Shown piece after piece: positions 17,342 to 30,400 of a stretch of DNA of 64,000 nucleotides. Location of the stretch: NCBI GenBank assembly GCA_002477805.1, contig DLKQ01000013.1:18321-82320 (forward strand). Direction: 5' to 3'. Position 1 is the first letter of the stretch, and every line of letters starts with the position of its first letter. The notes under the pieces are model-generated. The model was not told the DNA's origin, searched no databases, and saw only the letters and a list, made by a program, of their open reading frames with translations. Origin of the DNA: Christensenella sp. UBA7584. GTDB taxonomy: Bacteria > Bacillota > Clostridia > Christensenellales > UBA1242. Position numbers and translations under genes: made by a program.

Positions 17342-17875
17342 ATGAATATTTCGTGGTCAGCTTGGGGAACACCTATAGAACTTATTTCAAAACAACTTGA
17401 AGAAATTTTTTATGAAAAACCAATAATTTTGTGTCTTGGAAGCGACAAAGTTTTAGAAGATTGTCTTGGCCCTCTTTGTGGAACAATGCTTTCAAAACTT
17501 GGGTATCAGGGTTTTGTTTATGGAACTTTGGAAGCTCCTATTTTTTGCCAAAATGTTGAATGTGCATTTAATTTTGTAAAAGCTGTTCACCCAAATCGAA
17601 AAATTTTAGTTATTGACGCGAGTACAACAAAAGATTCAGATAGGCTGGGAAAAATTGTGCTCGCAAAAAACTATCAACCATTTAATTTAAATTTGAAAAA
17701 TGTTAATTTAAAAGCAGATTGGTTTTTGTTTGGAGTTTGTAGTACAAATCAAGGTTTGAGTCTTGCTGGTTCTAGAATGGCAATCGTTCAAAAAATTGCA
17801 GACACTATTTGCAGTGCAATAATAAAAACTCAAAACGCGTGCCTATTTGAGAATAGAACCGCACAATTTGTTTAA
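17342..17875 (+). CDS. yyaC: YyaC-type spore protein (DUF1256, Gpr-like fold)
   Basis: The 177-residue protein matches the YyaC/DUF1256 family, related to the germination protease fold. IILCLGSDKVLEDCLGPLCGTML corresponds to the family 'IGTDR..GD.LGPLVG' motif, and ILVIDASTTK and GLSLAGSRMAIVQKIAD are also typical. In B. subtilis yyaC is expressed in sporulation and sits near parA/parB; here it is about 38 kb away. AAGGAG lies seven bases before the ATG. The usual Thr-Asp-Arg of the first motif is Ser-Asp-Lys. No clear sporulation-sigma promoter was recognised in the 160-bp divergent region. Confidence 0.8.
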   Translation: MNISWSAWGTPIELISKQLEEIFYEKPIILCLGSDKVLEDCLGPLCGTMLSKLGYQGFVYGTLEAPIFCQNVECAFNFVKAVHPNRKILVIDASTTKDSDRLGKIVLAKNYQPFNLNLKNVNLKADWFLFGVCSTNQGLSLAGSRMAIVQKIADTICSAIIKTQNACLFENRTAQFV

Positions 17876-17916
17876 TGTAAACCAAAAAGAAAACATTTTT
17901 ATTTGAATTATTTTAG

Positions 17917-17953
17917 AAATGCTTAGATAAAACTATTTTTAAACTAAGCATTT
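17917..17953 (+). terminator. Possible yyaC terminator
   Basis: Perfect 10-bp arms AAATGCTTAG/CTAAGCATTT around a 17-nt loop. The T-run after the stem is short. Confidence 0.5.
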
Positions 17954-18156
17954 GTAATTATTGGGATTGTTGATAACGCAAATTTAATAACAGATAGGAA
18001 AAGCCTATGCGTAACAATTTTTTGTTTTTTGTTTGCTTAACATTTTATGCTTAGCTAAAAACAATTTTTTTGATTAACTAAAATACTAATCTTGAAGATT
18101 TTTAATTTTGGGCTTATAAATTTTTTTATAATTTTTTAAATAAAATTCCAGCTAAA

Positions 18157-18228
18157 GAGAAAATTAATTTTACTCAATCAGTAAACCAAAAGAAATCCAC
18201 TCAGACTACCTATTAGCTTTATATAATA
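18157..18228. repeat. Degenerate dispersed intergenic repeat, copy B (partial)
   Basis: GAGAAAATTAAT..(A/T)CAGTAAACC matches copy C at 57890-57915, and the 3' part CCACTCAGACTACC..TATATAATACAAAAAAG resembles the 3' flank of copy A (7986-8021). In A and B the unit runs straight into a terminator stem. Confidence 0.45.
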
Positions 18229-18264
18229 CAAAAAAGGATTAGAACTGAGTTCTAACCCTTTTTT
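18229..18264 (-). terminator. Bidirectional terminator after the giant lipoprotein gene
   Basis: Arms AAAAAGGATTAGAAC/TTCTAACCCTTTTT with a 4-nt loop and T-runs on both strands, between convergent genes. Confidence 0.8.
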
Positions 18265-18468
18265 ATATCACTAGATAAAGGCATTTTTAATTTAACTTTA
18301 TACTATGTCTTTGTTAAAATTTATTTTTGAAATTAGCATATTTTTTGATGTTAATTTTACTGCAACTTGACTTACAGCAAGAAGGCAAAACTTGTAGCCC
18401 AGCTCTGTTTTTCGAATGTTTGATTACAGTTTAGACTATGCAAAGGCAATAATTTTTTTGCATACTTA

Positions 18469-21400
18469 TTACTGTTTAGACATTCCAGCAGGTTGTTGTT
18501 CAAGCACATACGCGTATCCACTACCCTGCTGTTTAAAGTCTACAATACCGCGATACAAACTTGATTTTTCGCTTTCAGTCATATCTGATAAGTTTTTATC
18601 GCAAAGTTTGTATGTTGTACCCTCTCGTATGTAATAATTTAGGTACTCTCGTGGGTCAGAAATTTGACCTGAAACTTGTTCGAAATAAATTGTAGGTGTC
18701 ACTTTAGGAAGTCCTACATTGTTGTCATTACAACCAACCAATATTCCAACACCAACAAAATATGTTGTACCACTAGAAATTGTTGGAATTTCATCAATGC
18801 GGTTATTGTAATTTGTATTATGATACCACATATACCAAGTTTGTTTTGGCGACTTGAAGTCAGTATAATCATTTGTGTGTCCATCAGTGCCATACTGATA
18901 AGTTTTCGCTCCAAAATATGAAAGTGTCAAAACCTGGTCAGTGTTATCACGTACGAATGTAACAGTAGCACTACTCATCTCACCTTTCATCTCACCTTTA
19001 TTTTCACTTAACCCAACAAAGCCACCGATAAGTATTCCACCCGCAATTTGCGATTTGTGGCTAATGCTAAATTTTGTAGTTATGTTCCCTCTGTTAATTC
19101 CAACTGCGCCACCTATTGCATATGAACTAACTGAGCTATTTCCAACTTTTCCGTTTACCGCACCACTGAATGCACTTGTTCCGCTAAATGTTCCTTCGTT
19201 GAGACCAACAATTCCGCCAAGAATTCCTTGTGCAATAATGGTGTTTCCAGCACCGACACTGTTTGTTCCAGTCAAGGAAGACATATTGTTCCCAACAAGA
19301 CCTCCGACATTTACACCAGTGGATACAATTACGTTTGAAGTAGCCTCTCCACCGTCTGTCTTGAGGGCTTCAAGGACTACATTTTGAGTAATACCGCCTG
19401 TACTATTGAGACCAACAATTCCACCGATATTATCTTTCCCTTGAATTTTGTCCGCACTTGAAATATTTACATTACAGCCTGAAATTGTTCCTTGGTTTTG
19501 TCCAACAAGACCTCCGAGAACGCTTCCTGCTTCACCGCTTTCACTAGTTGCGTTTATTGTTGTTGCATAAACTCTACTATTTGTAATTTCTGAAGTGTTT
19601 AGTCCAACCAAACCACCAAAGTTCATTTCTGCGCTTAAATTTGTTTCTTGAGTAATCGTGTTTCCCGACACAAAAGCTCCGTCAATAGTGCCAGTGTTTT
19701 TACCTACAAATCCACCAACGCTAAGCCGTCCACCGAGCGATGAAGAAGTGATAACACTCTTTGTAACTGTTCCCGACAGTTTTGCACTATTAATTCCAAC
19801 AAATCCACCGATATTTTCATTACCACTAATTGTAATAGCATTTACTATTGGAGTACTTTGAGTTAATGTAATATTTTCTTTGTTTTGTCCAATAGCACCA
19901 CCAACATTTGTACCACCCGTAATAGTGATGCCTGTAATCAAATTTTCACCGTCCAATTCCAAAATTTGACCATTATTTAAACCAACAATTCCACCAACAT
20001 TGACAGAATTTTCTGCATTAATTTCAAGTTTTCCCGTAACTTGATAGCCCGAAATTTTACCTTCGTTAAATCCAACTACTGTACCAATACTTGTACCTGT
20101 TAAATTCCACCTCTTTGAAGTTTCGTAACCAAGTTTAACTCTTACAATGCTTGCGTTTTTCTCATTATAACCTGCAACCATTCCGATGTTTTTGAGAGCA
20201 TTACTTGTTAATACACCACTTAGAGTAATGTCACTAATAATTGCTTTGTTTGTTCCAACAAAACCTATATTTGAGTCATTTTCTGAAGCGGTTATTTTTA
20301 CGTCTTTCATATTTATGTTCGAAATCTCACCTGAGTTAACTCCAATCAAGCCAACATTTGTGTGACTGCCCAGTGCTGAAGTATCCAGTTTGGTTAGTTC
20401 AGAGCCCTGAGTTCTACTTTCAAATGTAACATCTTTTATCGTTGACTTGTTTTCAGCAAGTAAAAGTCCTGCTGGAGTACTATCTGAATCTGTTTTGGTA
20501 TAAGTTACTTTTATTGTTTGCCCATCAAGCGCTTTGACTAGCAAGTTTTGAATAACAGCATCTGTTTCATTGATTGATGTAATTACTCCAACATCTTGCT
20601 CTGCTGAAAGTGTAAGCACACCTACTACTTGAGATGTATTGGAAGCAGTGCCAACATCTAGATTTCCAATTTCTTGAAGGTTGATACCAGCGACACCACC
20701 CACAAAACGCTTTCCAAACAAAGTTGAGCTATTAATTACAAATTTCTGAACTTTTCCATTATTCTTTCCGACAATTCCACCGACATATTCTGAAACACTT
20801 GCCGAAGCCACTGGCTGACCGACCGAATCTAGCGTTGCGATGATAATGTCGCTTGCTTCTGCCGAAATAACACCTGTTTCCACGAGCCCAGTTGATTCAC
20901 TTTGTGCTGTGTCATTTAGACCTACAATTCCACCAACATTTGTGCTAACGCTATTTATTGTAACACCGCTCACTGCGGTTTTAATTGTGCCTAGGTTGTA
21001 ACCAGCAAATCCACCAATATTACTATCTGTTTGTGTGGTGTTAATAATAATTCTATTATCTTCACCACCATTATACATTATGCTATCTAGCGTTTTGAGG
21101 TTGTAACCAACAATTCCACCAATATTTTTGCTTTGAGCTGTTGAATTAATGTTAATATTTGCCTTAAATGATTTTACTATGCTTGTAGAAGTTATTTGAA
21201 CTGACGAACTTGCACTAACACCAATAATTCCACCTATATTTTCGCTTTCGCCATTAATTTGTAGTGAAATTGCTCCAATTGTACTTTCGGCTGTATGAAC
21301 TTTGATTTGTCCTTCGCCCGAAGCAGAACCGATAATTCCACCAAGATTTTTAACAGCCTCATTTGCAGTAATGTTAATTGTTCCCGCAAGGTGAAGGGCG

Positions 21401-24400
21401 TCGCCAATAGGACTTTCCTCTCCTTGTGTGCTACCCGTAATTACACCGACAGCTCCACCAACATTAGCACTTTCGCTTTGAAGAGTTAGATTTAGTGCAC
21501 CTGATGACCTAATAATGACTTCACCCGTTGCAACACCTTTTCCGATAATTCCTCCAAGATTTTCACAGCTATCTGCAACAATAATTTCCACTTCGTCCGT
21601 AATTGTAATCTTGCTAAACCTATTGTCTACCGAACCAACAACGCCTCCTATTGCATTAATGTCTTTACCCTTTTTAATCACAAGATTTTTAATTTTGTTT
21701 GTAGAAATAATTCCGCCTTTTAACTCTACGACCTCGTTATTCTCATTATCAATATGTGTTGTAACATAACCACTGTTTCGACCAGCGACACCTCCAACTG
21801 TTCCTCCGTCAGAGATAATTGAAACATTTTCAATACTGATTTCTTCACAAATACCTTGGTTGCGACCTATAACTGTTCCAACACTTCCGTTTATAGAACT
21901 AATTGAACTATTTGAAACTGTGATGTTTTTAATTGTACCCAAGTTTTCACCCGCAACAATTCCGCCAACGTATTCGCTAACAAGGCTAACTTGGTTAAAT
22001 TTTAAGTTTTTGATTGTTCCATTAAATACGCTTATAAGTCCAGTGTTTTCTAGTCCACTGACATCATCAATGATAAAGTTGTAAATTGTGTTATTGTTTC
22101 CGTTTATGTCTAGTTTTATTTCTTGATTTCCGCTTGTTAAGTCAGGAACTTTGTATCCAAGCATATTAATACTTCCTGAAAGGTTAATGTGATAAGTAAA
22201 GCCATTTCCGCCACTTCGAGCAAAATATTGAAGGATTGCTGAATATTGTTTTATATCATTTATCTCAAGAGTAACGTCCAAGCCACTGGTACTAATCTCA
22301 CCTGTTGTTCCGTTTACATCTAAGGTTGCCAATGTTGGAACAAAACATCTAAGTGCAATATTTCCTGTAGTTAAATGATTTGTTTCGCCTGGGTTATTTG
22401 GTCTTAGTGCCCAAGTATGAACAAAGTCAAAGCTATCAGACATTGCAACAATATTATCATAATTAACCGTTCTTTTAGCTGGGTCACTTGAACCCTGTCC
22501 ACTTGTATCAATAACATAATTTTCAGTTACACAGTCGGTAATTTGACCGCCACCCGAATTCGCAAACATTTCAATTTCACCTTGTTTTGTAATATAAACT
22601 TTAGAAATTGTACCTGCGTTTATGTTTGCAACCAAACCACTTGTTGCAGTGCTATCTTTAAATCCAAGCTGTGTAATCTGACCACTATTCGTTCCCACAA
22701 AAGCTGAAGTGCTACCCAAAATGTAATGTCCATCTCCGTCAATTGTGCCTTTAAAGTCTAGCATCGAAAGTGACAAATCTTGAATATTGCTACTTGCCTC
22801 TAAGATAGTACTAATTAAGCTATAATCCATATCTCTAATTAGCCTATATTTATAAACTCCTGCTAAACTTAAGTTGGTTGAACTTGTCCTAAGCGCCCAA
22901 ACAAGTTGACTTTCATTATTAATTAAGAATGGACTATCTTTTCCACTAGAATCACGAGTTCCATTTCCTGTTTCAATCATATTTGTTTCAGTTGAAAGGT
23001 AAGGAAGCCCATAGTTCAAGTAATCACGACTGAGCCAAATCCCTGGTGTCATTGAGCCATTTGTTTTTTCGTTTAAAACAACGCCTGTTGTAATGTTGTA
23101 TGTTTGCCCATATTCGTTTGCACCATAGCGTTGCTCATAAACGCTAAACTCGTCACCAATAAGTGTATCTTTCTTTTGAATTGGTTTGTTAATTTTTCCG
23201 ATGTAATAAATATTTTTACACAGGCTATCACTACCAGACCAATCACCCAAAATAGCTCCGCCACTACCTTTAATTGTGGCTGATGAATAAGCGTTTAATA
23301 GGTTAGCCTGTCCAGAAATGCTTGTTTCTAGCGGAATTGCAACATTTTTAACCACTTTTCCAATCAAACCACCAGCATAAGCCTTTTCAGTAGCATAATT
23401 GTTAATTGTTCCACTAAAGTAACAATCTTTAAGTGTGTAGTTTTGATTATTTTCGTTATTGTAACCAACCAGTCCACCAACTGCAAAGTAGTTTTGGTCA
23501 CTTCCTGAAAAGCTAATGTCAACTTTTGAACTTGAAGCAATGATTTGTCCAGAGTTTACACCAACAAGCCCGCCGACTATGTTTCCTATTTGCTCTGTAG
23601 TAATAATTGTGATTAGACCTTTTGTACTAGAACCAAAAATTACACCTTGCTCACTTAGATTTGCGGTAATAATACCTATCCTAGTTTGTTTTAGTTCACC
23701 ACTTGCACTTAGTCCAATATAAATTGTAGAAGTTGCATTTACGCCCGAAATTGCACTTTGTCCGATTATCTCACCAAAAAGTCCCATATCCGAAACAGCT
23801 TGGCTACTTCCATAAATAGAATCATAGCTCGTAGTTGTAATACTTCGTCCAGTACCATTATAAAAGCCTTGAAGTATCACATTTTGAGTTAGTGGAACAT
23901 CTTGCAAGTTTGCACTTTGAATATACCACTTGTAATTTTCTTTTGTCCAACCGTTTGCCCAAGCTATGTCTTCAGTATAACTTGAAGGCATTGCCATTGC
24001 TAAAAATTGACCTACGTTACTGATTTGAACCGGCTTGATTTTTGTTCCATAAAGAGCATTTTCAAAAAGTTCGACATATTTCGAGTAAAACTGCGTTCTT
24101 TCGGCAGTTGGCTCAAATTGTATTCTTGGATACTTGTCTGAACCAAATTTGAAAATTGAATATTGGTCGTTTGCGTCTAACAGTTCAAAACTAGTTGATG
24201 ATGATGAATCATAATACAAAAAGCTTGTACTAGTTTGTCCACATTTTGCCTTGTCTGATGCTGTCAGACTCAAATACTTGTCGAAATACACATTTTTAAC
24301 ATTATCATTATCTCTACTATTGAAATTCGTTGGTGTTTGATAAGCAAAACCGTCAATATTTGTAAGGAGTGAATTGTTAAATATACTTGCAAAAGAAACA

Positions 24401-27400
24401 TCGTTACGCATTATCAAATTGTTTGAATTTACACCAAGGCTACCCGCAAAACCACCAATTTGTTGATTTTCAGTTCCGCTTGATAATGCTGTCCAGTTGT
24501 TTTTCTCGTTTGAAAGTCGCATATTTGCAAAAGTAATACAATTGTCAATTTGTCCGTTAATTCTACCAGCAAAACCTCCAATTGAAAGGTCTTTTTCATT
24601 TGATTCAATTGTTAAATCAACATCACCAAACATCATTACATTTGTGGTCACTGAATTTGTAATTTCTCCAGCAAAACCACCAACAACCGCTTTGTGCTTT
24701 GCTCCTATTACATTCACTTTTGCGTTTGCAAACGCTGTCTCTATATTAACATTACTTGCATAACCCACAAAGCTACCAACATTCATTGGCGAAATTCGGT
24801 CAATATCAATATTCCCGACAAAGTAATCGCCTTCTATTAACATATTTCTTCCAACACTTGCTTCTACAAAACCGATACTTCCACCAACATAAACTTCTGG
24901 ATTTAAAATCGGTTCACATTCTAGTTTTGTTTTTGAAGCATTAAGTGTACAGTTGTAATCTTCTAGCACAAATTTTGTTCCACTCGCAACAAGTGTTCCA
25001 TCATCTGTATAAACATTACCAAAAGCGTCAATAGTATAAACCATTCCATTTAACACAAATTGATTATTTTCTATACTTAAAGTTTGTTTACCCGCATTAA
25101 CTACAGTGAGTTTTGCTTCAACATTGCTATTTAGGATAGAACCTTTTTCTTTGGCGAGCAGTGTATAACTACCAACAAGTCCACCAATATATTTTGCACT
25201 AGATTTGAGGATATTTTCCTTTTTCCAAGTTTGTAAAAGTGTATTATTTTGAATTTCAAAAGATTTTCTGCCAATATTAAATGTTTGGTATGTAACAGAA
25301 CCTGACTCACTTGATATGGTAACAGTTTTTATGTCTGCAACCTTTGTGCCACCACTTAAAAGACTATTTCCACTTATATTATAACTCTTTCCATCAATAG
25401 TAAATTCTGAGCCAAGTGATTCTACTTCAACACGACTAAAGTCTTCTAGAACTTGTACATTTGAAATTACTGAATCCTCAGCGTAACCAACCATAATACC
25501 TGCATAACTTGTAGCATTGAGAGCAGATGGCACCCAACTGAAGTTTACGCCCGAAACTACTACATCTTTAATTGTTGCATTTTTGATGTAAGCAAAAAGT
25601 CCAATTCCTGATGCGTTGTATGTTGAGTCGGTTGGCATTGTAATATTATAAAGAACGTGAGTGGTTGTAACCCCATCTTGTGTTGATGTACCTGTAAATG
25701 AACCAGTGAAAGGTTTTGACGCTGAACCAATTGGAGAATACTCTACACCAGTAAAGTCAAGGTCAGCCATTAGAACATAATTTGATTTGAGCGAATTTTT
25801 TATATTTTGATAATCTTCAACTGTCCAAATCTCAATTACATCAGGATTTGGAAGAGGTTTGTAAATTGGCATACCTGCAAAGTCATAATTTGTGTTCTTG
25901 TAGAAAAGTGAATCATCACTTAATGTAAATACTGTTCCATAGTTGTAAACAAGCCAATTTTCGAACACACGGTCAGCTTGCTTTAGAAGCCTTGTCTTTA
26001 AGTCTGGTTCGTCTTGCTCTTTTACTTGCGTGCTTGTGTTTTGATAGCTGTATGTGTACGCTTCAAACCTTGTAAGTCCTGTTGCAACATCACTCGTTCC
26101 TAAGCCAGCACCAACCGCTTTTATTTCTAGTCCATTTGAAGCTTTTTTCGTTTTATCTGGTTGATAATTGTAAATTTCTTTTACATAAAAGTTTTCTTCA
26201 CCAGAAAGTCCAATACCATTACCTTCTGCAACGAGTAACTCGTATTCTTCGTTTGAAATTGTGCTGTGCATTTCGCTGATTTTATCGCTGACAATTTCAC
26301 CGATAAGACCACCAAACTTTCCGTTTTCTTTAATGAGTGTTAACTTGTCATAATCCGAAACAGACCAGTTGTTCATCGCAACAAGGTGCGAAATTGTTGT
26401 GTGAATTTCATCATTTTTCATTCCGTTATAGACTGATTTGTTTGGAACAATTTCGATTGGGAATGGGTCAGAAATATCAGATGAGACATCTCCCATTCCG
26501 CAAACAAGGCCTATCGCTCCACCTAGAGTTCCAGACTTGGTTGAAAGCACACTACCTGTCACATAACAAGTATCAATTTCACCACCAACTGAAATTCCAA
26601 CAAGTCCTCCCGCAACTTTTGCTGTACTATTTGCCACTTTTACTTTGTTAAAGCTGTTTGCAATAATCCCTGATTGCATATCATAAATGTACCCAATATT
26701 AATTCCAACAAGTCCACCTATTGCCTTACTATTATATTGAAACATATTTATGTTTGCATTAGCCGAAGTAAATCCAACGCCTGTCGACTTGTCCATTTCG
26801 TCTTGAACTTCTTCATCATAAACAAGCCTTGCGTAATTTAATACACCGTGGTTTTCACCAACAATTCCACCAGCATATCTAACTGCTTTGATAATGCTAC
26901 CTACTTCTACAACTTTTTTTATGTTGTTTGCAAAACTTGTAGCACCTAATAAGCCAACCACACCGCCAGCGGTTGTTCCGATAACTTCACTTTCGCCACT
27001 CACTTTAATGTTTGAAATATGAGCATCGTTAAAGTCCTCGCGGGTTATGTTTAACTTTTCGGCAACATAACTCTTTAAATCAACAACACCAAACACTGCA
27101 CCAGCGTAGCAAAGCTGACTATCTGGATTACCAGAGTTTGCAATTTTGTAAAGCCTCAAAAGGTCTGCATTGTAAATTAGTTTTACTGTTTGCGAATTTC
27201 CAAAAACAGCAGTAACTGAAATTGAACTATCGACATTACTAATTCGTGATGTACCCGTAACTTTTCCAATTACACCACCAACAATATTCTTTCCGATTAC
27301 AATCGAATTTGTACTTTTTGCGTAAACATTAATATTATTTATGCTAACATTTTCCACTTCTCCAGCAAGTGCACCAACTTTTGTAACAAGAGCTGCTGTA

Positions 27401-30400
27401 ACATTGTTTACACTTAAATCCAAATTTTGTACTGAAACAAAGTTGTTTACTATTCCATTTGTGTCATCTATTTTAGAGAAAAGTCCAAATCGGTCGGCTG
27501 AGCCACTTGAAATATCCAAATTCTTTATTTCAAAACCATTTCCTTCAAAATTTCCGCTAAATGTCTGCTTGCTTATGGTTGAAAAGTCAAGTCCAAGTGC
27601 GGTAAGTTCTGAAAGGTCAATGTCACTAACAAGTCTATACCACTCAGTGATTTTTCCGTGACACTCAAAGTCTGATTTCATAAGTGTGTAAAGCGTCTCA
27701 GCACTATCGATAAGGTTTGGGCTCACAACTGCCACATTTGCATCTTCATCAAGTATTAAATACTCATTGATTGCATAAATTTTGTCATCTTTCGTATAAA
27801 CTCCACGAGTGTATGTATACATATCTTCGCCAGACTCATTTTTGGTATACTCAACTGTATCCCAATTTTCAACTGCAATCAGGTCTGCCGAAACAAGCCT
27901 TGGACCCATAAAAAAGTATAATGTGTTTGCTTCTTTAAGCTTTGGTAAAAAATTGTTCATATTGAAATAAGCATTATCATCATTAACAAAAGTCCAAACT
28001 GAAGCAAATTCTTCTCCTTTGAATCCGTCCACATATTTGCGACTTGTGCTATATGTATCCCAATACGAAATTTGTTCATTGTCTCGATTTATAAACTGCT
28101 CCATTGTTCGTTCTTCAATTCCAAGTGCCTCCGAAAGTTTGATTCCTTCACTTCCAAAACCAGCATCGTAGAAGAAGCAATTTTCAATCGCGTCTTGTCT
28201 AGGGTTCTCATTGTAAAGTGAAGAATAATCTGCTGTTGGCCCAATAAATGGCGTGTGCGCTTTATTTCCTTGTTCGCTTGCTCCAATATTTGGAACATAT
28301 GAGACACTATAACAGCGTTTGATTGTTCCGCTAGACTTGTTTGCATAAACAAATCCGCCCGAAAGTGAACTTGAATCTAACGAAAGTGCAATTCCTGCAA
28401 AGCTGTCCGAAATTTTTCCATAGTTTTCATATACAAATCCACCAGTATTAACTGTTGAAATGATTTGAACAGTTCGACCCTGTATTCCGATAGAACTATC
28501 AACTTCATAAATTTGTCTACCATTTGAAGTATAGAATTTGACAAAAGCTCCTCCAGCATAACTAGTTGTAATTTGCGAGCCAGAACTATTAAATGCAACA
28601 AATCCCGCACTTGCACCTGAAAGATTTGATAGTGCTTGGTTTGTTATTTGGATATTATCACTAAAGCTTGATGCAATTTTGTGATTATTTTGACTAACAA
28701 ATCCAGCAACGTATCCACGTGCAATCAAATTCAAATCTTTGACTCTACTATTTGAAATACTTGCATTATTTACTGCAACAAGTCCTGCAATATTAAATAC
28801 ATCAGAAGTACTACCCGTAGATGAAATTTGAATTGTACCCCTATTTCCAAATTCATCACGAGCAATAACTTGGCAGTTTGTAACTGTTCCGTTATTTATT
28901 CCAGCAAGTCCACCAAAATTTATATAAGTACTTGCTGATAAGTCTAGTTCGGTGGTAATATATTGCACTGTTAAGTTTTTTATTAATGTATCCTCTCCAA
29001 TCTCAGCGAACAGACCATAATTTGCCACACTAGTTTCACTACCAACTGTGCTAGTGTTAAATCTTGAAAGTTTTATTGTCTTTCCGTTTCCATCAAGGCT
29101 GGCAATATTAACATCAAGTGGCTCCCACAAAACACTTGTTGCATCAATGTCCGCCATTAATCGGTAGTCTCTACCCTCAGTCATATTCAATAAATCTGTT
29201 AAGTTTTCAATAGGAATTGGGCTATCTCTTGATGTCTGCTGTGTAAATTTGAGCGTAAATACTTGTCTTGGAACGAAAAAGTCATTTCCATTAAGTGTTG
29301 TAAAGCCCATATTCAAAACACTAGACAAATTAAACGAAAAGTCTATGTCATTAAACACAACTTTGAGACCATTAAAGTTTTGTTTGATTGGACAGAAATA
29401 CCAACCATTGTTGTCACCATCTTGAATCACAAGCCTGATATAAAATGTATTTTGAATTACAGAATAAACCGAAGTTGAACCAGTATCATTATTTTTATCA
29501 AAAGGTGAAACGCTGTCACTGAGTTTTGCTGTCACTGCATAGTAATAATCTGCACCAACAGAACCAGCTTTTTTGATTTGCTTGATTGAAGTTTCTTCCG
29601 ATGCTGATTCTGACACCTTTTCCAGCATAGACCAAATTTCTACTTCACCACTATTTAAAGCTTTTAAAAAGCTTTCCAAGTTCTGCTTTGCTTTTGCGTG
29701 AGTTGGGTTAAAGTTGATTTTTTCATTATCAATGCCAATAGTAATTTTGAACATTGCATTTTTGTAATATGGTTTGTCCATAACTGCATCTTTAACATCG
29801 CTCACAACAAGCGACCCATTCTTGAGAACAAAATCAGTTGTGGTGAAAATCATCTGCCTAGTAATTGTTCTACGATAACCATTTACATATTTTACACCTT
29901 GAACTTGCACTGTAAACTGTGCACCAATTTGGACTGTACTTGGAACTACAACATAGTAAATTCCCGCAGTGTGCTCAATTTGAGCCAAGCCTTCTGTTTG
30001 GTCGTCAATGATTGAAACGCTAACTTCAGATTCAAACTCACCTTGCTGTGTTATTTTCAAAATGTTTTTGTTTGCACCATTTGTAACAGTGAGTTTTTCG
30101 CCCAAAGCATTGAGTTTATCACTTGAACCACCTGTCCCAACTGCAACAAACGCTTGTGGAAGATTCGATTCAAGGTTTTTTGCTGTGTCATACGAAAGAG
30201 TTATGTTCGCACTGCTATCAACGGCGAGGTCGAAGGTAAACACCTTGTCTTCACTTCCGCTTTTTGAAATGGTAACTGTGATTAAAAAGCTTTGCACAGT
30301 TGTTGACTGCTTTGCAATCAGTGTTTGAAGCCAAATTGTACCGTCAAAAGAGCCATCACTATTTGTCACGCAAGCTGGCATAATTCCATTTTCAATATAA

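Larger units (their letters stand above)
17876..18468. other. Convergent intergenic region between yyaC and the giant lipoprotein gene
   Basis: This 593-bp region has no gene. It contains the yyaC hairpin (17917-17953), a partial copy of the dispersed repeat (18157-18228), and a strong bidirectional terminator (18229-18264). Confidence 0.55.

Noticed and set aside
18949..18956. CGTACG core inside the giant gene
   Set aside because: The GTTTC/GAAAC arms of the parS-like palindrome are absent.
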